A stretch of 64,000 bases of DNA from Bythopirellula sp. (GTDB taxonomy: Bacteria; Planctomycetota; Planctomycetia; Pirellulales; Lacipirellulaceae), in NCBI GenBank assembly GCA_028285205.1, contig JANQQA010000122.1, positions 62,001 to 126,000 on the forward strand, written 5' to 3'. The position numbers and the translations under genes were made by a program. Positions 18,333 to 27,692 of the stretch are shown here, piece by piece (position 1 is the stretch's first letter; each line of letters opens with the position of its first letter). Below the pieces are notes generated by a model. It saw nothing but the letters and a program-made list of their open reading frames with translations. It had not been told where the DNA came from and searched no databases.

Positions 18333-19805
18333 ATGGAACACCGAAGGATCGCAATCCTGCTTATCGCTATTCTGTGCGGCTCAGCCGTTTCCGCATCAGC
18401 TGCCAGACACCCCAACATTCTGTTGATCGTCTCCGAAGACAACGGCCCGGAGCTTGGCTGCTATGGCGATCCCTACGTCAAGACACCCGTGCTCGACAAA
18501 CTGGCAGAAGAGGGCGTGCGGTTTCAAAACGCCTATGTTCCACAGGCCGGTTGCAGTCAGTCGCGCGCTGCTTTGCTAACCGGACTCTATCCTCACCAGA
18601 ACGGACAAATCGGCTTGGCGACGTGGAACTTCCGGATGTACCGAGAGGACACACCCAACCTAGTCCGCAGCTTGCATCAGGCCGGCTATCGCACCGGCCT
18701 CATCGGTAAGCTGCACATCAACCCAGAGTCGGCGTTTCCGTTTGACTTCAAGAGGATTCCGTCATCGAATTTCAGCCGCAAGAACCTGGCCGACTACGCA
18801 AAGCACGCCGAAGCGTTCTTTGTTGCCGGCGACAAACCGTTCTTTCTGAGCGTCAACTATCCCGACGCCCACCGACCGTTTATTGATCAGGCTGGAGGAC
18901 TTCCTACCGAACTACTCTCCGGCAGCGACGTCAAACCATTGGATTACTTCGGCCTTGACACCCCAGAATTGCGAGCACAGACCGCGAACTACTACAACTG
19001 CATGAACCGCCTCGACTCGCTGATTGGCGAATTACTCGATTCACTGATTCGATCAGGCAAGGCCGACGACACGCTTGTCGTCTACATGGGGGATCATGGT
19101 GCGGACATGTTGCGAGGCAAACGGACCTCGTACGAAGGCGGAGTCCGAGTTCCACTGATTATCCGCTGGCCGGAACGCGCGAAGGCAAACCTAGTCTGCC
19201 ATGAACTTGTTTCGACGATAGACTTACTGCCGACCTTACTGGCCGCTGCAGACGAGAAACCAGCTGCTGACGTTCCGGGAAAGTCGCTGGTTCCCTTGCT
19301 GCAAGGCAAAAGAGCGCAATGGCGAGAGTACCTCTTTACTGAATTCCATCTGCATTCAGCACACAACTTCTACCCACAACGAACGATTCGAAATACTCGC
19401 TACAAGTTGATTCAGAATCTGATTCCCGGTCAAAGCAATCCTGGCTACAAATTTACGATTAACCGATTCTACGTTAATCTGCCCAAGACCATCGAGACCA
19501 GCGCCGCTCACATACGAGATTCCTACCACCGTATGGAGTTTCCACCCGCATTTGAACTCTACGACCTACAGACCGACCCGCACGAGTTTCATAATCTGGC
19601 TAGTGACGTGAAACACGCAGCAACGCTCGAGAAGTTGAAGGCGAGCCTAAACAGTTGGCGAAAACGGACAAGCGATCCTCTGCTGCACGCTGAAAACCTA
19701 AAGCAACTAAAGGCAGAAGTCGACCAGTGCCTTGTTGACGGCAACGCAGACAAATCCCGGCTCAAGCTGAAGTATCACGAGTATTTTTTCTTCAAAGGCA
19801 AATAG
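18333..19805 (+). CDS. Exported sulfatase, heparan N-sulfatase-like, with unusual C-S-Q-S-R site
   Basis: A 490-residue sulfatase with a signal peptide (about 1-24). ILLIVSEDNGPELGCYG gives the metal block with Glu-Asp in place of Asp-Asp, as in sulfamidase-like S1_8 members. The formylglycine position is C-S-Q-S-R at Cys74: the usual Pro or Ala at the third position is Gln. YRTGLIGKLHI and TLVVYMGDHGADMLRGKRT complete the active site. The C-terminus has FELYDLQTDPHEFHNLA. It starts one base after the previous stop and is the last gene of the run. It may act on N- or O-sulfated glucosamine-type sugars; that is a subfamily inference. Confidence 0.92.
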   Translation: MEHRRIAILLIAILCGSAVSASAARHPNILLIVSEDNGPELGCYGDPYVKTPVLDKLAEEGVRFQNAYVPQAGCSQSRAALLTGLYPHQNGQIGLATWNFRMYREDTPNLVRSLHQAGYRTGLIGKLHINPESAFPFDFKRIPSSNFSRKNLADYAKHAEAFFVAGDKPFFLSVNYPDAHRPFIDQAGGLPTELLSGSDVKPLDYFGLDTPELRAQTANYYNCMNRLDSLIGELLDSLIRSGKADDTLVVYMGDHGADMLRGKRTSYEGGVRVPLIIRWPERAKANLVCHELVSTIDLLPTLLAAADEKPAADVPGKSLVPLLQGKRAQWREYLFTEFHLHSAHNFYPQRTIRNTRYKLIQNLIPGQSNPGYKFTINRFYVNLPKTIETSAAHIRDSYHRMEFPPAFELYDLQTDPHEFHNLASDVKHAATLEKLKASLNSWRKRTSDPLLHAENLKQLKAEVDQCLVDGNADKSRLKLKYHEYFFFKGK

Positions 19806-20176
19806 AGCATCTTGCGGATGGGAACCTCGCTTGTGTCAACAGCTAGGCTGCCAGACGGAATCCTGTGGAGCCAGCCGAGCCATTGAAAACACCTCCGTGC
19901 TGGTTGAAAGAGGTCACATCCGGTTTAGAAGCGTTGGTCCTGAGCACCAGCGAGGCTATCAGTACCCAAATTGCGGCATCGGTTGTCTGCCATGCAGAGA
20001 TGGCAAACTCTAACAGATCGAGGTCCATGCCGTACGGGGATGGCGAGCGTTGTCCCGTGTGACGGAGGAGGACGTCGGCCGAATTGTGCTGCAACACTGT
20101 GCCGCAGGGGTAGTCCGAAAGTGATAATTCTGGCATGACCAACGTCGCGAAGGTATCATGAGGTCCGTCAGAATGT
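19806..20176. other. Intergenic region after the sulfatase operon
   Basis: About 370 bases with no supported gene. A minus-strand ORF at 19843-20142 (99 residues) has fairly normal composition but no recognisable motif and no clear ribosome binding site, so it is not called. No strong terminator hairpin was found directly after 19805. Confidence 0.4.
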
Positions 20177-22576
20177 ATGCTTTTCTACCGCAATAGCCAA
20201 TCTTTGAGCGCGTGTCTTATGTGGATCCAGCCTCGGTTGCTGATGCAATTCTGTCTGTGGTGCGCTACCTTCTGTTTCATGTTTTCGGCATCGTTAAACG
20301 TTAGCGCCGTCAACGTACAGTGGGATGGTGAGGACGACGATAATTGGAACTGGGGCGTCAACTGGGATCTCACAATCTGTAACGGAATCTTCTGCGCTTT
20401 TGTGCCGCCCGGCGAAAACGACATTGCCTTTCTCAGCGACACGACCAACGGCAACCGCGTGGAGCTGAGCGCCGACGTGTTGGTCGATGGCGTTAGAATC
20501 CGCAACGGATTCACGGTGGATACCAACGGTCATCAGCTTCAAACCACCCCAGATTCCGCGTCGTCTGCCTCGTATATTGAAATCAACGGAAGCGAATCAC
20601 GACTACTCGTCGAAGGCGACGGAGGTCCTGATCTCGATCTGATCACCAGCCGCTTTGAACTCTTTGCTGCCGGTGCCACGCTGCAACTGGACGACGCAAG
20701 CGCGATCGTCACTTCGGCTTCTGGCATGAGTAGTGCCGGGCCCGCCACTACCATACGCGGCAACGGAACCATCACATTTACCAACACGCCGGGAACCTCC
20801 CAGGTGGTGTTCGACCACGCGGGACTCATCGACGTCTGGCGCGGCGACTTGACGATCCGTGCCGAGAACGGCGGCATTCTCGATCTCGACGGATCGCTGG
20901 GCGACGATGGCATTCTGGAAGTCGACGACGGAGAGTTTTTCGGTATCAGCGGCTCGCGAACACTCCGCATCGAAGGCCCGCAACTGACGGCCTTCGACGG
21001 CGCCATTCGTATCGGGCGCGGGGATACCATCGATTTTGAGTTGCCCTGGCAACTAGGGCAGACCGACCAACCGGGAATTCCCGGCAGCGCCGCACTAAGA
21101 ATGCGTGGTCGTACGGGGACGGCAACGGTCGCGGGTGCTGCGGTCACGGTCAAAGGCGGCGACACGTTCATCGACGTCGAATCAGGTACCGCCCGCTTTG
21201 AAGCGCCGATGGATATTCAGCATGCGACGCTAACCATGGCCAACGAGACGGGCATTCAGTTCGTCGGCGATACCACCTTTACTGGCGGCAGTTGGGCGAT
21301 TGCCGACGATTCGACGATCGAAATCATCGGCGATGTCGAGTTGGGCGAGAATCTTGTCATCACGTCGGGCAACGACGTCGGCTACGATCTGATTGTGTCG
21401 GGCAGCCTCACCGTCCGCACCGATCCGTTCGACTGGGACGCGCGCCCGCAGGCTCACACGACCACCGTTCAGGGCGGAACGCTTCGCATTCTCTCTCCAC
21501 AAATCGACACACTGGGCGGCACTATCGACGAGATCCCCGACAGAAACGACTTCGGCGGCGTGCTCAACCTCAACAGCGAACCAGGCAGGCCGGTGGTGTT
21601 GGAAGTTGCCACCGACGAGCCTTGGATACTCAGCAGGGAAATGTTCATCGACGCCACGGCCGACGATGTGCTGGTGGAAGGTGCTCAGTTGCGTGTTGGT
21701 TATACGCCGGCGGAATATCCGTTGGGGACACCTGAAACGCATCTGGTCGTGACGGGGGCCAACGCGGAAATCGCTGCGGACCTCTTTCTCAGCACTCGTG
21801 CAATCCTCGAGACCGATCCATCGACAGTCCTCAACGTGACGGGTGAGCTGGTGGTCTTCTCCGCTGCAAAAATGACCGGAGGCGGAACGATTCGCAGCAA
21901 CCTGTTAGCCGACATCAACGCCAGCCTTCAGTTGTCGGACGTGCAGTTCGTCAACGCTGGTGAATTCTACCTGGACGGGAATTTTCCCGTGCCCGAGTCG
22001 GGAAGCCTCGACATTGACGGTTTCGAGCAGACCGCCGACGGGGTGTTCTACGTCGACCTGGGAGGCACCGCAATCCGCGATTTCGATCAGCTTGTGGTCA
22101 GCGGCTCCACCAACCTCGACGGGTTGTTGCAGGTATCTCTCGTTCGCGACTTCATGCCGGCGCTGGGCGATTCATTCGTGATCATTGACACCGCGGGATC
22201 GGCGTCGGGAACGTTTGTGGGCCTTGCCGAGGGAGCCCTGGTAGGCAACTTCGCGGGCGTGGACTTCTTTATTACCTACGTGGGCGGTGATGGAAACGAC
22301 GTGGTGTTATTTTCCAGCGCGCCCGGCGATTTCGACGATGACGGCGATGTCGATGGATTCGACTTTCTAATGTGGCAAAGGGGCGAATCGCCCAACCCGC
22401 TCAGCCCGTCCGATCTGCTTGCCTGGCAGACCAACTACGGTGCCGCATCGCCACTCTCCGCGAGTTCGACCATTGTGCCAGAGCCGAGTGGTCTAGTTTT
22501 GGCGGCGATTTGCTCGCCGATGATCTGTTGGCGAGCCAGACGGACGACGTCCAAGATAGTCATCGTCGCTCATTAG
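20177..22576 (+). CDS. Large exported beta-helix-like protein with dockerin-like module and PEP-CTERM signal
   Basis: A 799-residue protein. The N-terminus contains a hydrophobic leader about 22-45 (FCLWCATFCFMFSASLNVSA); ATGs at 20219 and 20243 are shorter start options. The long middle (about 50-690) is rich in Gly, Asp, Thr and Val with recurring beta-strand phrases such as RNGFTVDTNGHQL and ILEVDDGEFFGISG, typical of a right-handed beta-helix or autotransporter-like passenger. A calcium-binding dockerin-type loop DFDDDGDVDGFDFLMWQRG lies near 725. The end is VPEPSGLVLAAICSPM, then a basic stretch: a PEP-CTERM sorting signal read by an exosortase, with a tail slightly longer than usual. 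Probably a surface protein; target unknown. Confidence 0.85.
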   Translation: MLFYRNSQSLSACLMWIQPRLLMQFCLWCATFCFMFSASLNVSAVNVQWDGEDDDNWNWGVNWDLTICNGIFCAFVPPGENDIAFLSDTTNGNRVELSADVLVDGVRIRNGFTVDTNGHQLQTTPDSASSASYIEINGSESRLLVEGDGGPDLDLITSRFELFAAGATLQLDDASAIVTSASGMSSAGPATTIRGNGTITFTNTPGTSQVVFDHAGLIDVWRGDLTIRAENGGILDLDGSLGDDGILEVDDGEFFGISGSRTLRIEGPQLTAFDGAIRIGRGDTIDFELPWQLGQTDQPGIPGSAALRMRGRTGTATVAGAAVTVKGGDTFIDVESGTARFEAPMDIQHATLTMANETGIQFVGDTTFTGGSWAIADDSTIEIIGDVELGENLVITSGNDVGYDLIVSGSLTVRTDPFDWDARPQAHTTTVQGGTLRILSPQIDTLGGTIDEIPDRNDFGGVLNLNSEPGRPVVLEVATDEPWILSREMFIDATADDVLVEGAQLRVGYTPAEYPLGTPETHLVVTGANAEIAADLFLSTRAILETDPSTVLNVTGELVVFSAAKMTGGGTIRSNLLADINASLQLSDVQFVNAGEFYLDGNFPVPESGSLDIDGFEQTADGVFYVDLGGTAIRDFDQLVVSGSTNLDGLLQVSLVRDFMPALGDSFVIIDTAGSASGTFVGLAEGALVGNFAGVDFFITYVGGDGNDVVLFSSAPGDFDDDGDVDGFDFLMWQRGESPNPLSPSDLLAWQTNYGAASPLSASSTIVPEPSGLVLAAICSPMICWRARRTTSKIVIVAH

Positions 22577-23461
22577 GACGATTGCCTTGGAATTCGTTAG
22601 GCAAGATTCTCCTATTGCGTCGCGTCAACAGTTTCGGCAGCTACGTTGCACAAACAGGTTTTCTACCAGCGCCAATCTCCATGGACAAAGAAACCGACCC
22701 ACAACTCAGGTGGCGTACGATTGACTGGATGGTGCTATCTGAGTCAAGAAGGTCTCCATTGATTGGAGTTAATTGGAATGGCGACAGAAGAGTCGTGATG
22801 AAAATTCCTCTTCGATAACCCTAGAAAGTACAACCAGTTTCGGACAAACAGAAATTGTTGTTCAGGCAATAATCACGTCGCGGAAGAGTTTCTGCTTTTT
22901 CTGAAGAGAACAGGAATAGTCGCGAAACCTTTTGCTCGCAGCGCTGTTTATCTCATAGAAGTTGATTGTCCACTGTGTTCTGGGGGACCCTAGGTGCGCG
23001 TTTCACTGCTCTTCTCGTCTTGCTTGCACTTCTCTCACTTTCGCTTGGGTCGAATGATGAGGTCGCCCACTAAGGGCACGAAGACTCTGTTCCCATGGGC
23101 AATTGGCCTAAGCAAAATCGGAGGACACCGGGGTCGGGGTTGTCGCCACAGAAGAGTTGCAGGCACGTTCTTCAGGCGACACGACAGATATCCGCATCAG
23201 TTCTTGGAAACTGTTTGATGAAACGAGCGGCACAAGCCCCAAGTCAGCAATTGACAATGTTAGCAGTGTTTTAGCCGACGTGAACTCAATCGCCTACAAA
23301 TGTGTTGCTAAACAACACCAAAGATCACGACATGGCGTCAATCAACATAGATAGCATAGGTGTCTTTTCACGCAATGCTCTAGCTACATTCTACGAGACT
23401 CGTTTGTTGCGGGGTCTTGAACGTAGAGGATTTCGAAGCGTCTCAATGCTTGGAGAAAATT
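22577..23461. other. Long intergenic region before the PEP-CTERM sulfatase
   Basis: About 880 bases without a credible gene. ORFs of 60-75 codons at 22994-23484 overlap each other in different frames and show no motifs. The region is A/T-richer than its neighbours. No tRNA, repeat pair or strong hairpin was recognised. Confidence 0.45.
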
Positions 23462-25894
23462 GTGGTAGCTGTTACTCGGAGTAGTTCCCGTTTTGCTCTG
23501 ATCATAGGGATACTCGTCGTCAGCACAGTCCATTCTGCGTCTGGGCAGCCGAATATCATACACGTCATTGCCGACGACTTGGGCTGGACGGATTTGAGTA
23601 CCGATCTGACCAACATGGGTAACGGCTCGGATTTCTATCAAACGCCCAACCTAGATCAGCTGGCCAGTGAGGGTATGGTTTTCACCAGCGCTTATGCCAT
23701 GCCCACTTGCGTTCCAACTCGGATGGCTTTATTCACTGGTCAGTCGGGTGCTCGAACTCAGTCCTATTCTGTGGAGAGCATCGAGGGCAATGGAAACGAT
23801 CTGTTGTTGGGTGCCGTCAACGTAAATAAGTTGCAGACCGCTACAACGACAATGGCCGAAACGCTCCAATCTGCTGGCTACACGACGGCACACTTCGGCA
23901 AGTTCCACATCGCCCAATCGGCCGCCGATATTACCGACCAGCATGGATTCGACTTCGACTTCGGCGGTGGCACTTCCGGAGCGCCTGGCAGCTTTTTTCC
24001 CGATCAACAAGGACCAAATTGGACCTATCGTAATCCGGTCGGCCCAGGTCTGGATGCCTATGCTGACCCGTACACGCAGGCCTACGTTGACGACAACCTC
24101 AAGCCGTACGCCAACGGTGCCGACGTTGACTCGCTGGTCGGTACGCCCAAACACCTCACGGACGCGACCATGGATGCGGCAATCGACTTCATCGACGGGC
24201 AACTCGGAGCCGGCAGTCCCTTCTATATGAACCTTGCATTACATGCTGTTCACACACCCATCGAATCCAGGCCCGATCTGGAAGCCAAGTTCAATCAAAT
24301 CATTGCAAACAATGGTGGTACCTCGCCCGATCCACGACACAACAACGCGGGCTACGCCGGTTTACTGGAAGGCATAGACCAGTCCATCGGTAGATTAATG
24401 AATTATTTGCAAGACCCTGACGGTGACGGGAACTCCTCGGATAATATAGCGAATAACACACTGGTGATATTCTATGGCGACAACGGTGGTGCCGGCCAAG
24501 CGACAAGTAGCGCACCGTTGCGAAGCAACAAGGGCTCCAGCTATGAAGGTGGCACGCGTGTGCCCCTGATTGCCTGGATGCCGGGAACGGTGGCTGCGGG
24601 TTCATCTAGCGACGAGCCTGTGCAGCCGGTCGACTTCTATCCCACCTTCGCCGAGTTGGGTTCCGCCTCGTTGCCAGACCCAGTTGCGCAGCCACTTGAT
24701 GGCGAGTCTCTGGTGGGATTACTTTCGGGGGCTGAAGAGCAACTTTCCCGCGACGGAGTCTATTTTCACTATCCCGGCTATGCAAATGCCAATCCTGGGC
24801 CCCTATCAAGCGTAGTCCTCGATGCTGGTACAACTCGATACAAACTCTTCTACTTGTACGAGAATCGTTCCTTCGAGTTCTACAATCTGGAGACAGACAT
24901 CGGTGAGACAACTAACCTTGCTAATCGCGACATGACCGTATTTGAGTACAAAATGGCCGCGCGTGCAATTCGCTCACTTCGTAATTGGCTCGATGATAGT
25001 GGATCGATATACCCAACAGTTCGTGCTGATGGCACTGCCGTGCCACCTCCCCAACACGTTCCAGCAATGACGTTCTCGATGGGGCCGGATTTGGACGGGC
25101 TTACAGCAGGACAGGTCGATAAGTTAGGCGTCACAATGTCGCTCGACGCAGTTGGCTCCAATGCGTTGTTCGACTACGATGCTGCTGGTCTCGGCATAGC
25201 GTCAGGTCTTGATACGGGCGGAGCAGCTCAACGACAGCGTGTGAACGGATCACTTGCTATTACTGAGGCCATCGAGTTTTCCTTTGATAAGGATGTCATG
25301 CTCAAGTCTCTTGCGCTGGGTGGCTTGAGTATTGGGGGATCTGAATCCGTTGTGCTTCGCTTCGTCTCGGGCGACAATCCCTTCAGCGGGTTGTTTGGAT
25401 ACGATACTGGCGGTTTCACGTTGGGTGCCGACTCACTCACTTTTGGTGCCAGTAGTGCTTCCAGCAGCGAGTTTCTCCTGGAGTTCGGCACACTTAGCCA
25501 GGACGAGATTTTTCTCACTGCCGGGACGGTACTCTCACTCACTGCCGATCCTGCAGTTGGTGGCGGGTTGGTGCTCGACTCCGTATCAGTCGCCAGGCCA
25601 TTGGCATCAATTGACGAGATCCTGTTAGACTATAATCTCGACGGCAGCATTGACGGTGGCGATCTCGCTGTTTGGGAGTCGACCTACGCATCGACGTCTG
25701 ACCTACGCGCCGATGGCGACGCGGATGGTGTTGTCACGGGCAGTGACTTCCTGCTTTGGCAACGCAATCAAGGAACTTCCAGTCCTGTCGTCTCGACGTT
25801 AGCAGCGACCGTCCCTGAGCCTGATAGCTTGATCCTAGTGATTACCATGACTCCGACCTTGATCAGAATTCGGATGGGTTCCAGGCTTCTCTAG
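23462..25894 (+). CDS. Exported sulfatase fused to dockerin-like module and PEP-CTERM signal
   Basis: An 810-residue protein. The GTG at 23462 is chosen because GGAG precedes it by six bases and gives a normal signal peptide (SSSRFALIIGILVVSTVHSA); a TTG at 23417 would add 15 residues. The sulfatase part (about 28-500) has IADDLGWTDL, the formylglycine motif C-V-P-T-R (Cys83), HFGKFHI and VIFYGDNGGAG, with NLETDIGETTNLA near its end. About 540-690 is an unassigned beta-rich domain. Two EF-like loops follow (DYNLDGSIDGGDL and DGDADGVVTGSDFLLWQ), then VPEPDSLILVI and a basic C-terminus. It is therefore a surface-sorted sulfatase, unlike the free exported ones at 11781-19805. Confidence 0.9.
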   Translation: MVAVTRSSSRFALIIGILVVSTVHSASGQPNIIHVIADDLGWTDLSTDLTNMGNGSDFYQTPNLDQLASEGMVFTSAYAMPTCVPTRMALFTGQSGARTQSYSVESIEGNGNDLLLGAVNVNKLQTATTTMAETLQSAGYTTAHFGKFHIAQSAADITDQHGFDFDFGGGTSGAPGSFFPDQQGPNWTYRNPVGPGLDAYADPYTQAYVDDNLKPYANGADVDSLVGTPKHLTDATMDAAIDFIDGQLGAGSPFYMNLALHAVHTPIESRPDLEAKFNQIIANNGGTSPDPRHNNAGYAGLLEGIDQSIGRLMNYLQDPDGDGNSSDNIANNTLVIFYGDNGGAGQATSSAPLRSNKGSSYEGGTRVPLIAWMPGTVAAGSSSDEPVQPVDFYPTFAELGSASLPDPVAQPLDGESLVGLLSGAEEQLSRDGVYFHYPGYANANPGPLSSVVLDAGTTRYKLFYLYENRSFEFYNLETDIGETTNLANRDMTVFEYKMAARAIRSLRNWLDDSGSIYPTVRADGTAVPPPQHVPAMTFSMGPDLDGLTAGQVDKLGVTMSLDAVGSNALFDYDAAGLGIASGLDTGGAAQRQRVNGSLAITEAIEFSFDKDVMLKSLALGGLSIGGSESVVLRFVSGDNPFSGLFGYDTGGFTLGADSLTFGASSASSSEFLLEFGTLSQDEIFLTAGTVLSLTADPAVGGGLVLDSVSVARPLASIDEILLDYNLDGSIDGGDLAVWESTYASTSDLRADGDADGVVTGSDFLLWQRNQGTSSPVVSTLAATVPEPDSLILVITMTPTLIRIRMGSRLL

Positions 25895-26059
25895 CTTAAG
25901 ACACGCTGACGAAGTCGCGATTTTGCTTAGGTCGGTTGGCCGGTTGCGCGCAGCAAGTCATCTTGAGTCATTCCGGCGGGAGTTCGGGCAAATTAGGCAA
26001 GTTCGCCCTGATCGCTCAAGAAACGTCGCAAGCCGTTACGGCAGAAGAGTTTAACGGAG

Positions 26060-26142
26060 CGGAGGACAGGGGACTCGAACCCCCAACCCCTTGCGGGGCA
26101 CCTGATTTCGAGTCAGGCTGCTAGCCAATTCGCGTATCCTCC
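26060..26142 (-). tRNA. tRNA-Ser(CGA)
   Basis: On the minus strand the 83-base sequence folds as a class II tRNA. Acceptor arms are GGAGGAT and GTCCTCC with discriminator G. The anticodon stem is CCTGA/TCAGG with loop CTCGAAA, giving anticodon CGA (reads UCG). A long variable arm has CCCC/GGGG around GCAA, and the T-arm is GGGGG-TTCGAGT-CCCCT. The long variable arm and anticodon both point to serine. CCA is not encoded. Confidence 0.95.
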
Positions 26143-26245
26143 GGGCTCCCTCAATTTAGTGTTCCTGGCACGGCTGGGCAAGACGGTGCTGGACCGCCTG
26201 GGACGGGCTTCCTGGAATGTAAGACACACATCGCCCGAGCTGGGC

Positions 26246-27688
26246 TCACGCCAGCAGCGACGACAGCACTTCGCCGTGGACGTCGGTCAGGCGGTAGTCG
26301 CGGCCTTGGTAGCGGTAGGTCAGCCGTTCGTGGTTGATGCCGACCAGATGCAGGATCGTCGCGTGCAGGTCGTGTACCGAAACAGGGTTGTCGACGATGT
26401 TGTACGAAAAGTCGTCGGTCGCCCCGTAGGTGACGCCGGGTTTGATCCCGCCGCCCGCCATCCAAATCGTGAAGCAGCGGGGATGATGGTCGCGACCGTA
26501 GGTCGTTGGCGTGAGCGCACCCTGAGAATACACCGTGCGGCCGAACTCGCCGCCCCACACGACGAGCGTGTCGTCGAGCATGCCGCGTTGCTCCAAATCG
26601 ATGAGCAGTGCGGCCGAGGCCTGGTCGGTGTCGTAGCACTGACCCGGGAGTTGCTGAGGCAAGGAACCATGTTGATCCCAACCCATGTGAAACAACTGAA
26701 TGAATCTGACGTCGCGCTCGGCAAGCCGCCGCGCAAGCAGCGCATTCGCGGCGTAAGTACCCGGTTTGCGGACCTCGGGGCCATACAAATCGAGAATATG
26801 TTCAGGTTCGTCGGAGATGTCGGTCAGCGTCGGCACACTCGTCTGCATACGATAGGCCATTTCGTACTGCGCGATACGACTTTGGATTTCGTGGTCGCCC
26901 TTCTGGTCAAAACTGTCTTGATTCAGTGCTGCCAGTTCATCCAGCATGCCCCGCCGCATCTCGCGCGGCAGTCCGGCTGGGTCGTTGAGATAGAGCACAG
27001 GATCCGCCGCCGAACGCAACTTCACGCCCGCATGCGTGGTGGGCATGAAACCCGAACCCCACAGGCGGTTGTATAGTGGCTGGCACGAAGGTCGCCCGGT
27101 GCCGCGCGAGGCCAGCGCGATGAAGGCGGGCAGGTCGCGGTTCTCGCTGCCCAGTCCGTAGCTCATCCAAGCTCCGATGCTGGGACGACCGGCAAGTTGG
27201 AAGCCAGTCTGAAAGAAGGTGATTGCTGGATCGTGATTGATCTGCTCGGTGTGCATCGATCGGACGATGCACAACTTGTCGGCCACTTTGCTCAGATGGG
27301 GGAATAACTCGCTGATCTCGGCCCCACTTTGGCCGTGTCGACGAAACTTGTAGATGGAGTTGGCAACCGGAAACGATTTCTGCCCGCTGGTCATGCCGGT
27401 CAGCCGTTGTCCCATGCGAATTGACTCGGGCAGGTCGACGCCGCGCATCTTGTCCATCGCGGGTTTGAAATCGAACAGGTCCAGCTGCGAGGGTCCGCCC
27501 GACTGGAACATGTAAATCACACGTTTCGCGCGTGGCGCGAAGTGCGGCGTCGGCAGGCTGGCAGCCGAAGCACTCGTCGTCGAAGCACCAATCAACGATC
27601 CCAGTGCCGCCGCACCAATGCCTCGTGCGGAGCGAGAGAAGAAGTGGCGACGGTTTTCGATCAGCAAATGTTCAAACTGTGGGTCCAT
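26246..27688 (-). CDS. DUF1501 domain protein (alkaline-phosphatase-fold, exported)
   Basis: A 480-residue protein beginning with a twin-arginine-like leader ([20 protein letters not shown]). DUF1501 hallmarks are [77 protein letters not shown] and [13 protein letters not shown]. The family has an alkaline phosphatase/sulfatase-like fold without the formylglycine cysteine, and its activity is not established. It starts four bases after the stop of the PSCyt1 protein, the fixed pairing seen across planctomycetes, so both come from one transcript and probably work together outside the cytoplasm. Confidence 0.93.
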   Translation of the reverse strand: MDPQFEHLLIENRRHFFSRSARGIGAAALGSLIGASTTSASAASLPTPHFAPRAKRVIYMFQSGGPSQLDLFDFKPAMDKMRGVDLPESIRMGQRLTGMTSGQKSFPVANSIYKFRRHGQSGAEISELFPHLSKVADKLCIVRSMHTEQINHDPAITFFQTGFQLAGRPSIGAWMSYGLGSENRDLPAFIALASRGTGRPSCQPLYNRLWGSGFMPTTHAGVKLRSAADPVLYLNDPAGLPREMRRGMLDELAALNQDSFDQKGDHEIQSRIAQYEMAYRMQTSVPTLTDISDEPEHILDLYGPEVRKPGTYAANALLARRLAERDVRFIQLFHMGWDQHGSLPQQLPGQCYDTDQASAALLIDLEQRGMLDDTLVVWGGEFGRTVYSQGALTPTTYGRDHHPRCFTIWMAGGGIKPGVTYGATDDFSYNIVDNPVSVHDLHATILHLVGINHERLTYRYQGRDYRLTDVHGEVLSSLLA

Positions 27689-27692
27689 GCGG

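Noticed and set aside
19843-20142. 99-codon minus-strand ORF after the sulfatase operon
   Set aside because: Composition is acceptable, but there is no start signal or recognisable motif, and it lies in intergenic DNA between two plus-strand genes. Kept only as a note.
22372-22818. 148-codon ORF overlapping the PEP-CTERM tail of the beta-helix protein
   Set aside because: Shadow frame; the dockerin and PEP-CTERM signals identify the true frame.
26159-27076. 305-codon plus-strand ORF opposite the DUF1501 gene, and similar long antisense ORFs elsewhere
   Set aside because: They are mirror frames of strongly supported genes with family motifs on the other strand; long antisense frames are expected in GC-rich coding DNA.
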